This document shows, one piece after another, positions 8,971 through 16,932 of a stretch of 64,000 nt of DNA. Position 1 is the first letter of the stretch. Each line of letters starts with the position of its first letter. Under the pieces are notes generated by a model. That model did not search any database and was not told where the DNA came from. It saw only the letters and a list, made by a program, of their open reading frames with translations. The stretch is from JAOTVV01 sp041602035 (GTDB lineage: Bacteria; Gemmatimonadota; Gemmatimonadetes; Gemmatimonadales; GWC2-71-9): positions 1 through 64,000 of the forward strand of contig JBFIHA010000007.1 of the NCBI GenBank assembly GCA_041602035.1. Reading direction: 5' to 3'. A program made the translations under genes and the position numbers.

Positions 8971-10593
8971 TTACGCCGGGCTGGGCCCCGCGGCCCGAAC
9001 CGCTGGGTCGACCTGATCTTCGTAGCTGCGGAAGTTGTCTCGGAACATCTGCGCGAGCTTCGCCGCCTGCCGATCGTACCGCTCCGGGTCAGTCCACGTC
9101 GATCGTGGGGTCAGGATGGTTTCGGGCACTCCGGGCACGGAGCGCGGGACCTCCACTCCGAACACCGGGTCCGTCCTGGTCGGCGCGTCGTTGAGAGTGC
9201 CGCTCAGGGCAGCGCGTACGAGGGCGCGGGTGAACGGCAGGTTGATCCGATGGCCTTCGCCATACGGCCCGCCGGTCCAGCCGGTGTTCACGATCCAGCA
9301 CCGCACTCGGTGTGCCGCGATTCGCTCCCCCAGCATTTTCGCGTACACGCTCGGATGCCGCGGAAGAAACGGCGCGCCGAAACACGCGCTGAACGTCGCC
9401 TGGGGCTCCGTCACCCCCCGCTCCGTTCCGGCGACCTTCGCCGTGTACCCCGACAGAAAATGGAACATGGCCTGTTGGGGGGTGAGTTTAGCCACCGGAG
9501 GCATCACGCCGAACGCATCGGCCGTCAGAAACACGACGTTGCTAGGGTGCCCGGCCCGGCCCTCGGAGAGGTGGTTCGGGATGTAGTGGATGGGGTACGA
9601 CGCCCTGGTGTTCTCGGTGATGGAATCGTCGTTCAGGTCCACCCGCCGGCTCACCGGATCGACCACGGCGTTTTCGAGAATGGTCCCGAACATCTGGGTC
9701 GTGGCGTGGATCTCGGGCTCGCCGTCGACCGAGAGGCGGATGATCTTCGCGTAGCAGCCTCCCTCGAAGTTGAACACGCCATCCGCACTCCAGCCGTGCT
9801 CGTCGTCGCCGATCAGCGCGCGTGTCGGGTCGGCCGACAGGGTCGTTTTCCCGGTGCCCGAGAGGCCGAAGAAGAGGGCGACGTCTCCCGCCTCTCCGAG
9901 GTTCGCCGAGCAGTGCATCGGCAGGACTCCACGGGCCGGATAGATGAAGTTGAGGATGCTGAACATCGACTTCTTCATCTCACCGGCGTAGCGGGTTCCC
10001 CCGATGAGCACGGTCCGGTCGGCGAAGTTGACCACGATGAACGTGCCGCTGCGTGTGCCGTGCCGCTCGGGATCGGCCTTCATGTCTGGCGCGTGCAGCA
10101 CCGTGAAATCGGGAGCGAAGGACGAGAGATCGGCGAGGTCCGGGCGGAGAAACATGTTGTACACGAACAGCGCGTGCCAAGCGTTTGGAGTCACAAATCG
10201 GACGGCTGTCCGGTACGCAGGGTCGGCGCCGGCAAACACATCTCGCACGAAGAGCTCCCGCTGGGCCCCGAGGTGATGCAGGACGCCTTCTCGCAACAGT
10301 CGGTAGTGCTCCAGCTCCATGGGCTGGTTAACCTTGCCCCACCAGATCTCGGACTCCGATGCCGGCTCGCGCACCACGAACTTGTCGTTGGGAGACCGAC
10401 CGGTGTGCGGTGCGGTGATCGTAATGAACGGGCCGCGCGCAACGATCTGTCCTTCCTGACGGTGGACGGCGGCCTCGTACAGCGCTTCGGGCGGGAGGTT
10501 CCACCGTACGATCCCACCGGGAATGAGTCCGGGGGCAACGGCGGATGCGGAGTCGCGGGCGGTAGGTCCGGTCATGAACGAGGTCCGTGTCAT
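8971..10593 (-). CDS. pckA: Phosphoenolpyruvate carboxykinase (ATP)
   Basis: Converts oxaloacetate and ATP to phosphoenolpyruvate, the entry to gluconeogenesis. The 540-residue length is normal for the ATP-dependent class. Visible motifs: RSPNDKFVV near the N-terminus, the kinase P-loop GLSGTGKTTLS, the DDEHGWS metal loop, FNFEGGCYAK and the C-terminal NTGWTGGPYGEGHRI. The start is ATG 10593; an alternative Met lies seven codons in, and neither has a strong ribosome site. A perfect TATAAT sits about 64 bases upstream, after the stop of the preceding gene, so pckA has its own promoter. The HD hydrolase gene follows in the same transcript. Confidence 0.96.
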   Translation of the reverse strand: MTRTSFMTGPTARDSASAVAPGLIPGGIVRWNLPPEALYEAAVHRQEGQIVARGPFITITAPHTGRSPNDKFVVREPASESEIWWGKVNQPMELEHYRLLREGVLHHLGAQRELFVRDVFAGADPAYRTAVRFVTPNAWHALFVYNMFLRPDLADLSSFAPDFTVLHAPDMKADPERHGTRSGTFIVVNFADRTVLIGGTRYAGEMKKSMFSILNFIYPARGVLPMHCSANLGEAGDVALFFGLSGTGKTTLSADPTRALIGDDEHGWSADGVFNFEGGCYAKIIRLSVDGEPEIHATTQMFGTILENAVVDPVSRRVDLNDDSITENTRASYPIHYIPNHLSEGRAGHPSNVVFLTADAFGVMPPVAKLTPQQAMFHFLSGYTAKVAGTERGVTEPQATFSACFGAPFLPRHPSVYAKMLGERIAAHRVRCWIVNTGWTGGPYGEGHRINLPFTRALVRAALSGTLNDAPTRTDPVFGVEVPRSVPGVPETILTPRSTWTDPERYDRQAAKLAQMFRDNFRSYEDQVDPAVRAAGPSPA

Positions 10594-10656
10594 GTGAGCG
10601 AGGGGCGGTCCCGTGCGGCCACGCGACGTCGTCGCTCAGGCCCAAGGGATACGTCA

Positions 10657-10662
10657 ATTATA
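10657..10662 (-). promoter_or_regulatory. Putative -10 hexamer of pckA
   Basis: A consensus TATAAT on the reverse strand, just downstream of the matrixin-like gene stop. No good -35 is present at 16-18 bases, so an activator may be needed. The predicted leader is about 55-60 bases. Confidence 0.5.
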
Positions 10663-10686
10663 CACGGACGGGGACGGCGACGAGGA

Positions 10687-11382
10687 TCATCGAATCGGGG
10701 TGGATGCCACCGCCGGTGCGCCCTGGTTCGGGATCCACGGCAGGATGTCGCTCGGAGTGTGGTACAGCACCTGGATGGTCGATCGGTCCCGGAGCGACGG
10801 CGCGCGGGCATCCGGCCGCAGAAACATGAGATCGTTGGGGTCGGCGCTGTGGGCGAAGATCCCGAGTGCGTGTCCGAGCTCATGCGCGGTGACGCGGGCC
10901 AGGCAGTTCGCGATGTCGCTCGGGGCAAAGCCGGCAAACCACCACACGCTGACCTGTAGCCGACCCGCGAAGCGCGTTCCGCCCTCCGAATCCGCCTCCC
11001 GATTCGGGATGAGCGTGACGCCCTCGCAGACCATGAGCGGCGGGTCGTCGGTGAGCGGCGCGTCGGGTGGGGGGTCGCCCTCCATGGACACCAGCACCTC
11101 CGCCGCTGCGGAGTCGGCCACGCGCTGACCGCGGAACTCGCCGTACAAGAACTGCCGCTCCCAGGTCCGTAGGCCGCGATCGACGTATTCGGGGAGGGCG
11201 CCGGCGGGCTCGACCCAGAACCGCACGGGCAGGGAGGAGGCCGGCCAGTGAAACACCGTATCCGTGCCTGCAAGACGGAACTGATACGGCGCGAGTCGCA
11301 CCGGGGTGTCGGGCGATTCGCACGCAGCCACCACCACGGTCAGCGCGAGCAAGACCCCCACCCAGACCCAGCGACGAGTCAT
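10687..11382 (-). CDS. Matrixin-like zinc metalloprotease lipoprotein
   Basis: A 231-residue lipoprotein: signal sequence VWVGVLLALTVVVAAC with lipobox Cys at about residue 20. Near the C-terminus is HELGHALGIFAHSADPNDLM, i.e. HExGHxxGxxH (three zinc His plus catalytic Glu) followed by a Met-turn, the metzincin/matrixin signature; a Cys a few residues before it could form a disulfide. The start at ATG 11382 is fixed by an ATGA overlap with the upstream barrel gene, so the two are coupled. It probably faces the periplasm or outside. Substrate unknown. Confidence 0.85.
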   Translation of the reverse strand: MTRRWVWVGVLLALTVVVAACESPDTPVRLAPYQFRLAGTDTVFHWPASSLPVRFWVEPAGALPEYVDRGLRTWERQFLYGEFRGQRVADSAAAEVLVSMEGDPPPDAPLTDDPPLMVCEGVTLIPNREADSEGGTRFAGRLQVSVWWFAGFAPSDIANCLARVTAHELGHALGIFAHSADPNDLMFLRPDARAPSLRDRSTIQVLYHTPSDILPWIPNQGAPAVASTPIR

Positions 11383-11987
11383 CCGACGCTCCAATACACC
11401 GAGACACCACCCGAGACTCGGTGCACTGTGCGGGCGCCTGTCACACCACCGGCCCGCAGGGCTTGGGTGACGAACTGATGCCCATCGTAGGTCAGGTAGG
11501 CTCCGACGGCCCACCGTGACGAGACGGCGCGACGGGCGCGCGCCCCGAGCCCAACTGTCGCGACGAGCGGGGCGTCGTCTTGAAAGAGGGTGGCGCGGCG
11601 ATCATCCGATCCCGGGGCGTACTTGATCGCTCCTACCGCGGCTTCGACTGCCACCCAGGCGTTGAGCCGGCGTTCGAGCGTCATTGTGCCGGTCCACACC
11701 GCGAGTGGGAGTACCGCGAATTCGGCGTCGAGTTCGCGCCGGACGACGTTGCTGTGGGCCCAGTGGATGCGGATCCCAACCTGGTAGGCGTCGGCAAGCG
11801 GCGTGCCGATCCAGATACCGACCGCCGGGGCGACTGCGGGCGCGACCGTGATCGGGGTGACGATGACGTCCTGCGCCAGATCTGACGTCCAGACCGCCCC
11901 CGCGTCGAGCCGAACAACCACCTGGCCGTGGACAGAGGGGGCTGCTCCGCAGAAGAGGCCGAGCACCCCCAGCGTCACCCCTCTCAC
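11379..11987 (-). CDS. Predicted small outer-membrane beta-barrel protein
   Basis: A 202-residue secreted protein. The start is GTG 11987, overlapping the ZnuB-like stop as GTGA; it gives a short signal peptide (GVTLGVLGLFCGAAPSVHGQ). The mature part alternates hydrophobic and polar residues in strands (WVAVEAAVGAIKYAPG, WAVGAYLTYDGHQF) and ends in SGGVSVYWSVG, consistent with an eight-stranded barrel. No named family recognised. Position in the metal-uptake cluster suggests an envelope role linked to it, by inference only. Confidence 0.6.
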   Translation of the reverse strand: MRGVTLGVLGLFCGAAPSVHGQVVVRLDAGAVWTSDLAQDVIVTPITVAPAVAPAVGIWIGTPLADAYQVGIRIHWAHSNVVRRELDAEFAVLPLAVWTGTMTLERRLNAWVAVEAAVGAIKYAPGSDDRRATLFQDDAPLVATVGLGARARRAVSSRWAVGAYLTYDGHQFVTQALRAGGVTGARTVHRVSGGVSVYWSVG

Positions 11988-12829
11988 GCGGGGCTCCGCT
12001 TTGGGATCAGCCGACGGACGGCAAAGGCCAGGAGGAGTGCCAGCGCAAACGCACACACCACGACCGGGCCAGTCGGCAAGTCGCTCTCATAGGATACGAA
12101 CAGCCCGAAGATGGTCGCCAGCGTGCCCGTGATCCACGCCACGGCCAGCATCCGACCAGGGGTCGACTGGAAGAGGAACGCGATGACCGCGGGAATCACC
12201 AAAAAGCTGAACACCAGCAAAACGCCAGCGATCGCGACCGATGACGTGACCACGACTCCGAAGATCGCATAGAACAGGAAGTCCCATCCCGCCACCGACC
12301 ATTTCCGTTCACGGGCGACCTCCGGATGCAGCGAGATGGTGAGGAAGCGCTCGCGGAGCAGCCAGTGGACGATCCCGAGCGCGGCGTACACCAGTCCCGT
12401 CTTCACGATCTGTGGCCAGGTGACCCAGAGGAGACTCCCGGTCAGCAAGTGCTCTACGTTCTCCGCGCCGCGTGGTGACTGGGACGCTACCAGGAGCGTG
12501 GCGGCCGATGCGACCACGAATACGATCCCGATGATCGCTTCCTGGGGTACTCGGTCGTGTTCCAAGCGGGTGACGCTGAGGATGCCCGCCGCGACGAGTG
12601 TTGCGCAGAGCGCGATGACATACCCCGCCTCCCCCTCCGGCAGGCCCGTCACTCCGGTGAGCCAGTGGGATAGTCCGAGGCCGGCCGCGGCCCAGCCGAA
12701 CGCGGCCACCTGTGCCAGGGCGAGATCCACGAAGATCACACCCCTGGCGATAATGTGAATCCCGAGGTAGCCGAGGATCCCGGCCAGGATCAAGGAGGCG
12801 ACGAGGGCGGGCAACATCAGCTCGAGCAT
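11984..12829 (-). CDS. Metal (zinc/manganese) ABC transporter permease, ZnuB/MntB-like
   Basis: A 281-residue inner-membrane permease of the ABC-3 family with about eight hydrophobic segments. Typical features: GYLGIHIIARGVIFVDLALAQ near the N-terminus, and SSVAIAGVLLVFSFLVIPAVIAFLF late in the protein. Family members move zinc, manganese or iron delivered by a periplasmic binding protein. The ZnuA-like gene lies 46 bases upstream on the same strand, and the downstream barrel gene overlaps it. No ATPase gene (ZnuC) occurs anywhere in the window, so the energising subunit must be encoded elsewhere. Confidence 0.9.
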   Translation of the reverse strand: MLELMLPALVASLILAGILGYLGIHIIARGVIFVDLALAQVAAFGWAAAGLGLSHWLTGVTGLPEGEAGYVIALCATLVAAGILSVTRLEHDRVPQEAIIGIVFVVASAATLLVASQSPRGAENVEHLLTGSLLWVTWPQIVKTGLVYAALGIVHWLLRERFLTISLHPEVARERKWSVAGWDFLFYAIFGVVVTSSVAIAGVLLVFSFLVIPAVIAFLFQSTPGRMLAVAWITGTLATIFGLFVSYESDLPTGPVVVCAFALALLLAFAVRRLIPKRSPA

Positions 12830-12875
12830 GGTCAGTCTCGCATCAGGTGGGGGGCCGCACGCGCTATCGAGCCGA

Positions 12876-13967
12876 TCATGGATGACCGGCCGCGGTCCCG
12901 CGAAAGCCGGCTGCCAGTGCGGATACCCAGCGGTCGATCAACTGGAAGTAGTCGTCGACACCCGCCTCGCCGCCCACGTGTTCCGACACGATCACGGCAC
13001 GAGCGCCGGTCCGGGATGCCACACGTTCGACCTGGGTCCGGCTGAAGTAGTTAGCCGCAAACAACACGGGAATCTGCTCCCGCTCGATGAACTCGATCAC
13101 GGTCGCCACGTGTCCGGGCGCTGGCGGGATGCCGGGCTTCGGCTCCACGAACATCGCGCACTCCACTTGGAACCTCGAGCTGAAGTACGCCCAGTTCTTG
13201 TGGTAGCATACCATGCGCCGGTTGCGGAACAGTGCCCCGTCGGCCAGCCAACCCCCAACGTAGCTCGTGAGCGGTCTGTCCTGAAACGATTGTGAGCGGG
13301 CGAAGTCCCAGAACCGATTGTCCTTCGCGAGGGAGAACAGGGTTTCCATTCCGAGCAACTCGACGAGCCGGTCGCCGTACAGGCGCCGCACCACGCGATC
13401 CTCGAACCCGCGGAGGTTCTGGTCGTACGTGGCGCCGTTGTCCGGGTCAACCCGCTTCAACCCAGCCACAATATTACGGGCGATGAGGATTCCATTGATC
13501 GGGTCCGTGTGGATATGTGGGTTGCCGAAGACGTGGACGTCCCCGCCGGTCCGTGACACGTTCTGCGGGACGTCGAGCAAGGTGACGCCGGCATAGGCCA
13601 CGACGTGGCCCGCTGCGCCCTCAAGGATCTTGGCATTGTTCGCGCGATCCAGGAGGGCCGGGACCCATAGTTCGAGATCCAGGCCCGTGACGACGAACAG
13701 GTCGGCACGCTGCAGCATTGCCACGAAGCTCGGACGGGGCGTGACGAAGTGCGGATCCTCGTCGCCCCTGGCGATAGCCTGGACGTCGGCGAGGGGGCCG
13801 GTAATCTCTCGCGCGATGGCCGCGTAGGTCGGGAGCGTGGCGACCACTCGGAGCTTCCGCTGCGCGGCGGCCGGCGCGGCGAGCACCGCTGTCGCGACAA
13901 CCACGAGCAGAATCCGTGACACACTCCCGAGGCGATGAGGTCGGTCTCGGCCTGCGAATCGTGACAT
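12876..13967 (-). CDS. Zinc/manganese ABC transporter substrate-binding protein, ZnuA-like
   Basis: A 363-residue periplasmic protein of the cluster A-I metal-binding family. The signal peptide is ILLVVVATAVLAAPAAAQ after a basic N-region. Likely metal ligands are the His of DEDPHFVTPRPS, of NPHIHTDP and of CYHKNWAYFSSRF, plus a late acidic residue, matching the three-His pattern of ZnuA. There is no long His/Asp-rich loop. It follows the porin-like gene after 19 bases and precedes the permease gene, so uptake genes are arranged porin-binding protein-permease. Metal identity cannot be read from sequence alone; zinc is favoured by the three His. Confidence 0.88.
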   Translation of the reverse strand: MSRFAGRDRPHRLGSVSRILLVVVATAVLAAPAAAQRKLRVVATLPTYAAIAREITGPLADVQAIARGDEDPHFVTPRPSFVAMLQRADLFVVTGLDLELWVPALLDRANNAKILEGAAGHVVAYAGVTLLDVPQNVSRTGGDVHVFGNPHIHTDPINGILIARNIVAGLKRVDPDNGATYDQNLRGFEDRVVRRLYGDRLVELLGMETLFSLAKDNRFWDFARSQSFQDRPLTSYVGGWLADGALFRNRRMVCYHKNWAYFSSRFQVECAMFVEPKPGIPPAPGHVATVIEFIEREQIPVLFAANYFSRTQVERVASRTGARAVIVSEHVGGEAGVDDYFQLIDRWVSALAAGFRGTAAGHP

Positions 13968-13986
13968 CGGTGTGACTCCCGTTGAA

Positions 13987-15282
13987 TCAGTACGTTTCGT
14001 GCTTGTGCGGCCCCATGGCCCAGACCACCTGGAGGAGCGCGGTGTGGCTCGCCTCCAGGCCGCGGGGCTTCACGAAATTGTATTGCAGCCGGATCCGCAC
14101 CCACTCACTCTGCCACCACGACACGCTGGGGACGAGCTGCACGATACTGGGTTCGGCACCGTATCCGTCGAGGTAATCGGCGCGAACGCCCAGCACCCAT
14201 CGCGGACCGGTCCGATAGTTGACCTGTCCATAGCCACCGTGCCCGGTCTCGACCGCGCCGTCGATCTCCTGCCGAGCGAAGTACCACTCCGACTTGACGA
14301 GCAACTCGCGCAACCGAGCGCCTCCGCGGGGCACCCATCGAAACGCGAGATCGGTGCCCAGCACGCGGGAGTCGAGCAGCATGTCGTCATTCTCGCCCCA
14401 CACGCCGGCTGCGCCGAGCTGAAGGTAGCTGCCGCCGCCCACGTCCCAGAAGCTCTGAAGCCGTCCGAGCAGGCTGAGGTCGTTGCCGCCAGCGAACAGT
14501 GCCTCGTTGGTCGCCTGCGTGACCTCGACCGCGAGGGTCTGCGTGGCGGGGCCAAGGCTGAGGGTGGGTAACGCGAGCGACAGTCCCGTCTGGATGAGTC
14601 CGTCGTCGCCCAGGAACGCGACGGCAGCCAGCGGTCGATCCACCTCGAACAAGGCGTGCGTGTGCCAGCGGTTGTAGAGACCGATCTCCTGGCGGAACTT
14701 GCCCGCCTTGAGTCCGAGCGCGCCCGGCAGGCCAACCCAGTAGAGAAACCCCTCCTCGATCTCGAACCCACCGTGCTCCTCCTCGACAGCGGCATCGTCC
14801 TCGACGGTGCCGGCGATCTCCAGCTCCTCTTCACGGGTGACGAAGATTTTGGTCCGCGTGTACGGGTCCAGCGCGGACTGGAACGAGAACTCGAACTCCC
14901 GGGGAATCGCTCGGCGCTCGTTTTCGGCTCCGGCCGGCGCGGCGAAGCTGCCGACGAAGTCCCCGGTCACGCTGATTTCCGGATTCAGCATCTGGAGGTT
15001 GCGCGTGCGGCTCTCTTGACCGGCGGTGGTGTCCGCCTTCGCCGCCCCTTCGCCTGCCGCGCGCCGGGCAGCCTCCCGGAGGGCGGCGAGCTCGTCCGCC
15101 ACTGCAGTGGTGTCACGCCCTCCGCGGGTGAGGCGGGCGAGGACTTGCTCCAACGAGTCGAGTCGTGCTTTGAGGCGCTCGATCTCGGCCCGGAGCGTGT
15201 CCGCTGGCTGACCGCGTTCCTGAGCTGGCACCGGAGTGGCAAGTGCCATCATTAGCAATATGACTCTTAACGGTATTCGCAT
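13987..15282 (-). CDS. Porin-like outer-membrane barrel with N-terminal coiled coil
   Basis: A 431-residue secreted protein. ATG 15282 follows a GGAG five bases upstream and gives a signal peptide (VILLMMALATPVPAQ). Residues about 25-80 are a coiled coil with regular Leu/Ala heptads (IERLKARLDSLEQVLARL), as in trimeric or peptidoglycan-facing porins. The rest has many short amphipathic strands with aromatic girdles, ending in LLQVVWAMGPHKHETY. It resembles metal- or phosphate-selective porins linked to zinc-uptake operons. An outer-membrane entry path for the ZnuA-like system is inferred from position. Confidence 0.7.
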   Translation of the reverse strand: MRIPLRVILLMMALATPVPAQERGQPADTLRAEIERLKARLDSLEQVLARLTRGGRDTTAVADELAALREAARRAAGEGAAKADTTAGQESRTRNLQMLNPEISVTGDFVGSFAAPAGAENERRAIPREFEFSFQSALDPYTRTKIFVTREEELEIAGTVEDDAAVEEEHGGFEIEEGFLYWVGLPGALGLKAGKFRQEIGLYNRWHTHALFEVDRPLAAVAFLGDDGLIQTGLSLALPTLSLGPATQTLAVEVTQATNEALFAGGNDLSLLGRLQSFWDVGGGSYLQLGAAGVWGENDDMLLDSRVLGTDLAFRWVPRGGARLRELLVKSEWYFARQEIDGAVETGHGGYGQVNYRTGPRWVLGVRADYLDGYGAEPSIVQLVPSVSWWQSEWVRIRLQYNFVKPRGLEASHTALLQVVWAMGPHKHETY

Positions 15283-15365
15283 CGCACTCCAACAGAGAGT
15301 GGTGTGTGGCAACGCCGAGAAGGACAACTGGGGGGCCGCGTCGTCGCGCAGGCGCGTTCGGCGGC

Positions 15366-15707
15366 TCAGACGATAGGTGGGGCGCGAACCGCGTTCTGCC
15401 GGACCCGATGGCGGGCGGTATTCGGTGTGGCCCGCGGCGGTGCGACGGCGGGGGCGTCTGGTGCGAGTCCCGCTCGTACCGACGTTCGGGCGAGCAACGC
15501 GTCGTGAACCGAGGTCGCGATCGTACACTCGTGGCCACCGTGCAGGACGGGACAGGCCTGGGTATGACCGGCCTCAACCGAGGTCTCTGATCGAAGCACC
15601 TCGGTCCCTGCGTGCAGCAACGGCAGACACGTGATCGCGGCGAGATACGCGACCAATGCCACGCCGCGGGTACGGCGACGGGCGCGCGTTGGGGGGCGGG
15701 TGGCCAT
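15366..15707 (-). CDS. Small secreted Cys/His-rich protein
   Basis: A 113-residue protein starting at ATG 15707, directly after a TATACT -10 hexamer. A basic N-region and hydrophobic segment (GVALVAYLAAITCLPLLHAG) form a signal peptide or anchor. The mature part holds a compact cluster HTQACPVLHGGHEC, with three His and two Cys, a plausible metal site or disulfide-closed loop, then an Ala/Pro/Arg-rich tail. It is the first gene of the apparent metal-uptake cluster, 83 bases upstream of the porin-like gene. I do not recognise a family; a metal sensor, chaperone or scavenger are guesses. Confidence 0.6.
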   Translation of the reverse strand: MATRPPTRARRRTRGVALVAYLAAITCLPLLHAGTEVLRSETSVEAGHTQACPVLHGGHECTIATSVHDALLARTSVRAGLAPDAPAVAPPRATPNTARHRVRQNAVRAPPIV

Positions 15708-15712
15708 GCGAG

Positions 15713-15718
15713 AGTATA
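15713..15718 (-). promoter_or_regulatory. Putative -10 hexamer of the metal-uptake cluster
   Basis: TATACT on the reverse strand ends five bases before ATG 15707, implying a leaderless transcript. No Zur-like palindrome was recognised here, and no clear -35. Confidence 0.45.
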
Positions 15719-15743
15719 GCACCTGACGCCGGCTCGAGTTCCG

Positions 15744-16826
15744 TCAGCGCTCGAGCAGCTCGCGGAGCCTGCTGCCCACGTCATCGTTCCCGAGCAACCC
15801 ACGGAACCGGTCGGCCCCGGGTCCGTGCGCAAAGAGGGGGAGCAGTCCTGCCGTGTGGCCCCTCGTGGTGTAGCGCAGAACGGGGGCTCCGGTGCTGTCC
15901 ACGTGCAGGGCGACGCCACCCGTCTCGTGGTCACCGGTTACGACGATGAGCGTTTCCGGATGGCGGCGCTGGTATTCGACGGCCACGCCAATCGCCTCGT
16001 CGAACGCCCGCATCTCGGCCGCCAGCACGGCGAACTCTTGGTTTTCGTGCGCCTGCGTGTCGGTTTCCTCGTTCTCGACCATGAGGAAGAATCCCCTCGG
16101 CTCACGGTCGAGCACGGCGATCGCCGTCCGGGTCATCTCGGCAAGCGACGGGGATCGTTCCGGGGCCAGCGCCATGTCGCCGTCTGCGAACAGGCCGAGG
16201 AGCGACCTCACGGCGTCCGGCCGCAGCCGAGCGAGCTGATCGGCGGTCTCCACGTACGTATAGCGTTGGCGCATGACCTCCAGGGCCGTCACGGTGTCTC
16301 CGGCCGGTGCCAGGGCGAACATCTCTCGCCCACCTCCGAGCAGGACGGTGACGTGCTGCCCGGCCAACTGCCGGGCCACCTCGAGATGGTCCCGTGCCGG
16401 GTAATGGGTCGCGAAAGCCGCCGGGGTCGCGTCCGTGAGTCGCGTCGTCGTTATGAGACCGGTTGCCATGCCTCGCGCCTGGGCGATCTCGAGCACGGTC
16501 GTCCGGGGCGTCAAATCGTGACCCAGTCCAAGGGCCCCCATCACGGATCGCTCGCCAATCGCGAGGGCGGTGGCCGCTTGGGCACTCTCCGTCACGAGGT
16601 GGTTCCACCCACGCACGTCGACCAGTCCGAGAGTGGTGAAGCGGTTCACTTCCAGGTCGGACAGGGCGATACGGGCAACGGCCCAGTGCCCGGCGCCCGC
16701 GCCGTCTGCAATGAACACAATGACCTTGGATGGCGTGTCCGGACCCGGCCGGTGTACCACCGGCGCACAGGACGGCATGAGGAGGCTCAATCCCACCACA
16801 CCCGCCACCCACCGCGATATCAGCAT
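15744..16826 (-). CDS. Alkaline phosphatase, lipoprotein form
   Basis: A 360-residue phosphomonoesterase of the alkaline phosphatase superfamily, exported as a lipoprotein (VGLSLLMPSC). Motifs in order: FIADGAGAGHW (metal site), VTESAQAATALA (nucleophile region), ENEETDTQAHENQ (Asp/His zinc ligands), VVTGDHETGG and TRGHTAGLLPLFAHGPGA (His ligand and C-terminal signature). In the usual enzyme the nucleophile follows Asp (DSA); here it is Glu (ESA). The protein is shorter than E. coli PhoA and lacks much of the crown domain. It would release phosphate at the cell surface. It is divergent from the SurE-like gene. Confidence 0.88.
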   Translation of the reverse strand: MLISRWVAGVVGLSLLMPSCAPVVHRPGPDTPSKVIVFIADGAGAGHWAVARIALSDLEVNRFTTLGLVDVRGWNHLVTESAQAATALAIGERSVMGALGLGHDLTPRTTVLEIAQARGMATGLITTTRLTDATPAAFATHYPARDHLEVARQLAGQHVTVLLGGGREMFALAPAGDTVTALEVMRQRYTYVETADQLARLRPDAVRSLLGLFADGDMALAPERSPSLAEMTRTAIAVLDREPRGFFLMVENEETDTQAHENQEFAVLAAEMRAFDEAIGVAVEYQRRHPETLIVVTGDHETGGVALHVDSTGAPVLRYTTRGHTAGLLPLFAHGPGADRFRGLLGNDDVGSRLRELLER

Positions 16827-16932
16827 TGCGTTGCCTCTGCTGCCTCGATGCTATTCATTTAGTCGATCCGACGGACCCGGCTGCTGCGGCACGCCGTTTC
16901 CATCATCTGCTTCACCACTCCGGAAGGCTGGC

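Noticed and set aside
8380..10959. Long open frame (859 codons) on the forward strand opposite the HD hydrolase and pckA genes
   Set aside because: It is an antisense shadow of two well-identified genes; GC-rich third positions leave long open frames on the other strand. No family motifs are seen in it.
15708..15743. Zur operator before the metal-uptake cluster
   Set aside because: I looked for an AT-rich dyad of the Zur/Fur type and saw none; only a -10-like hexamer is evident.
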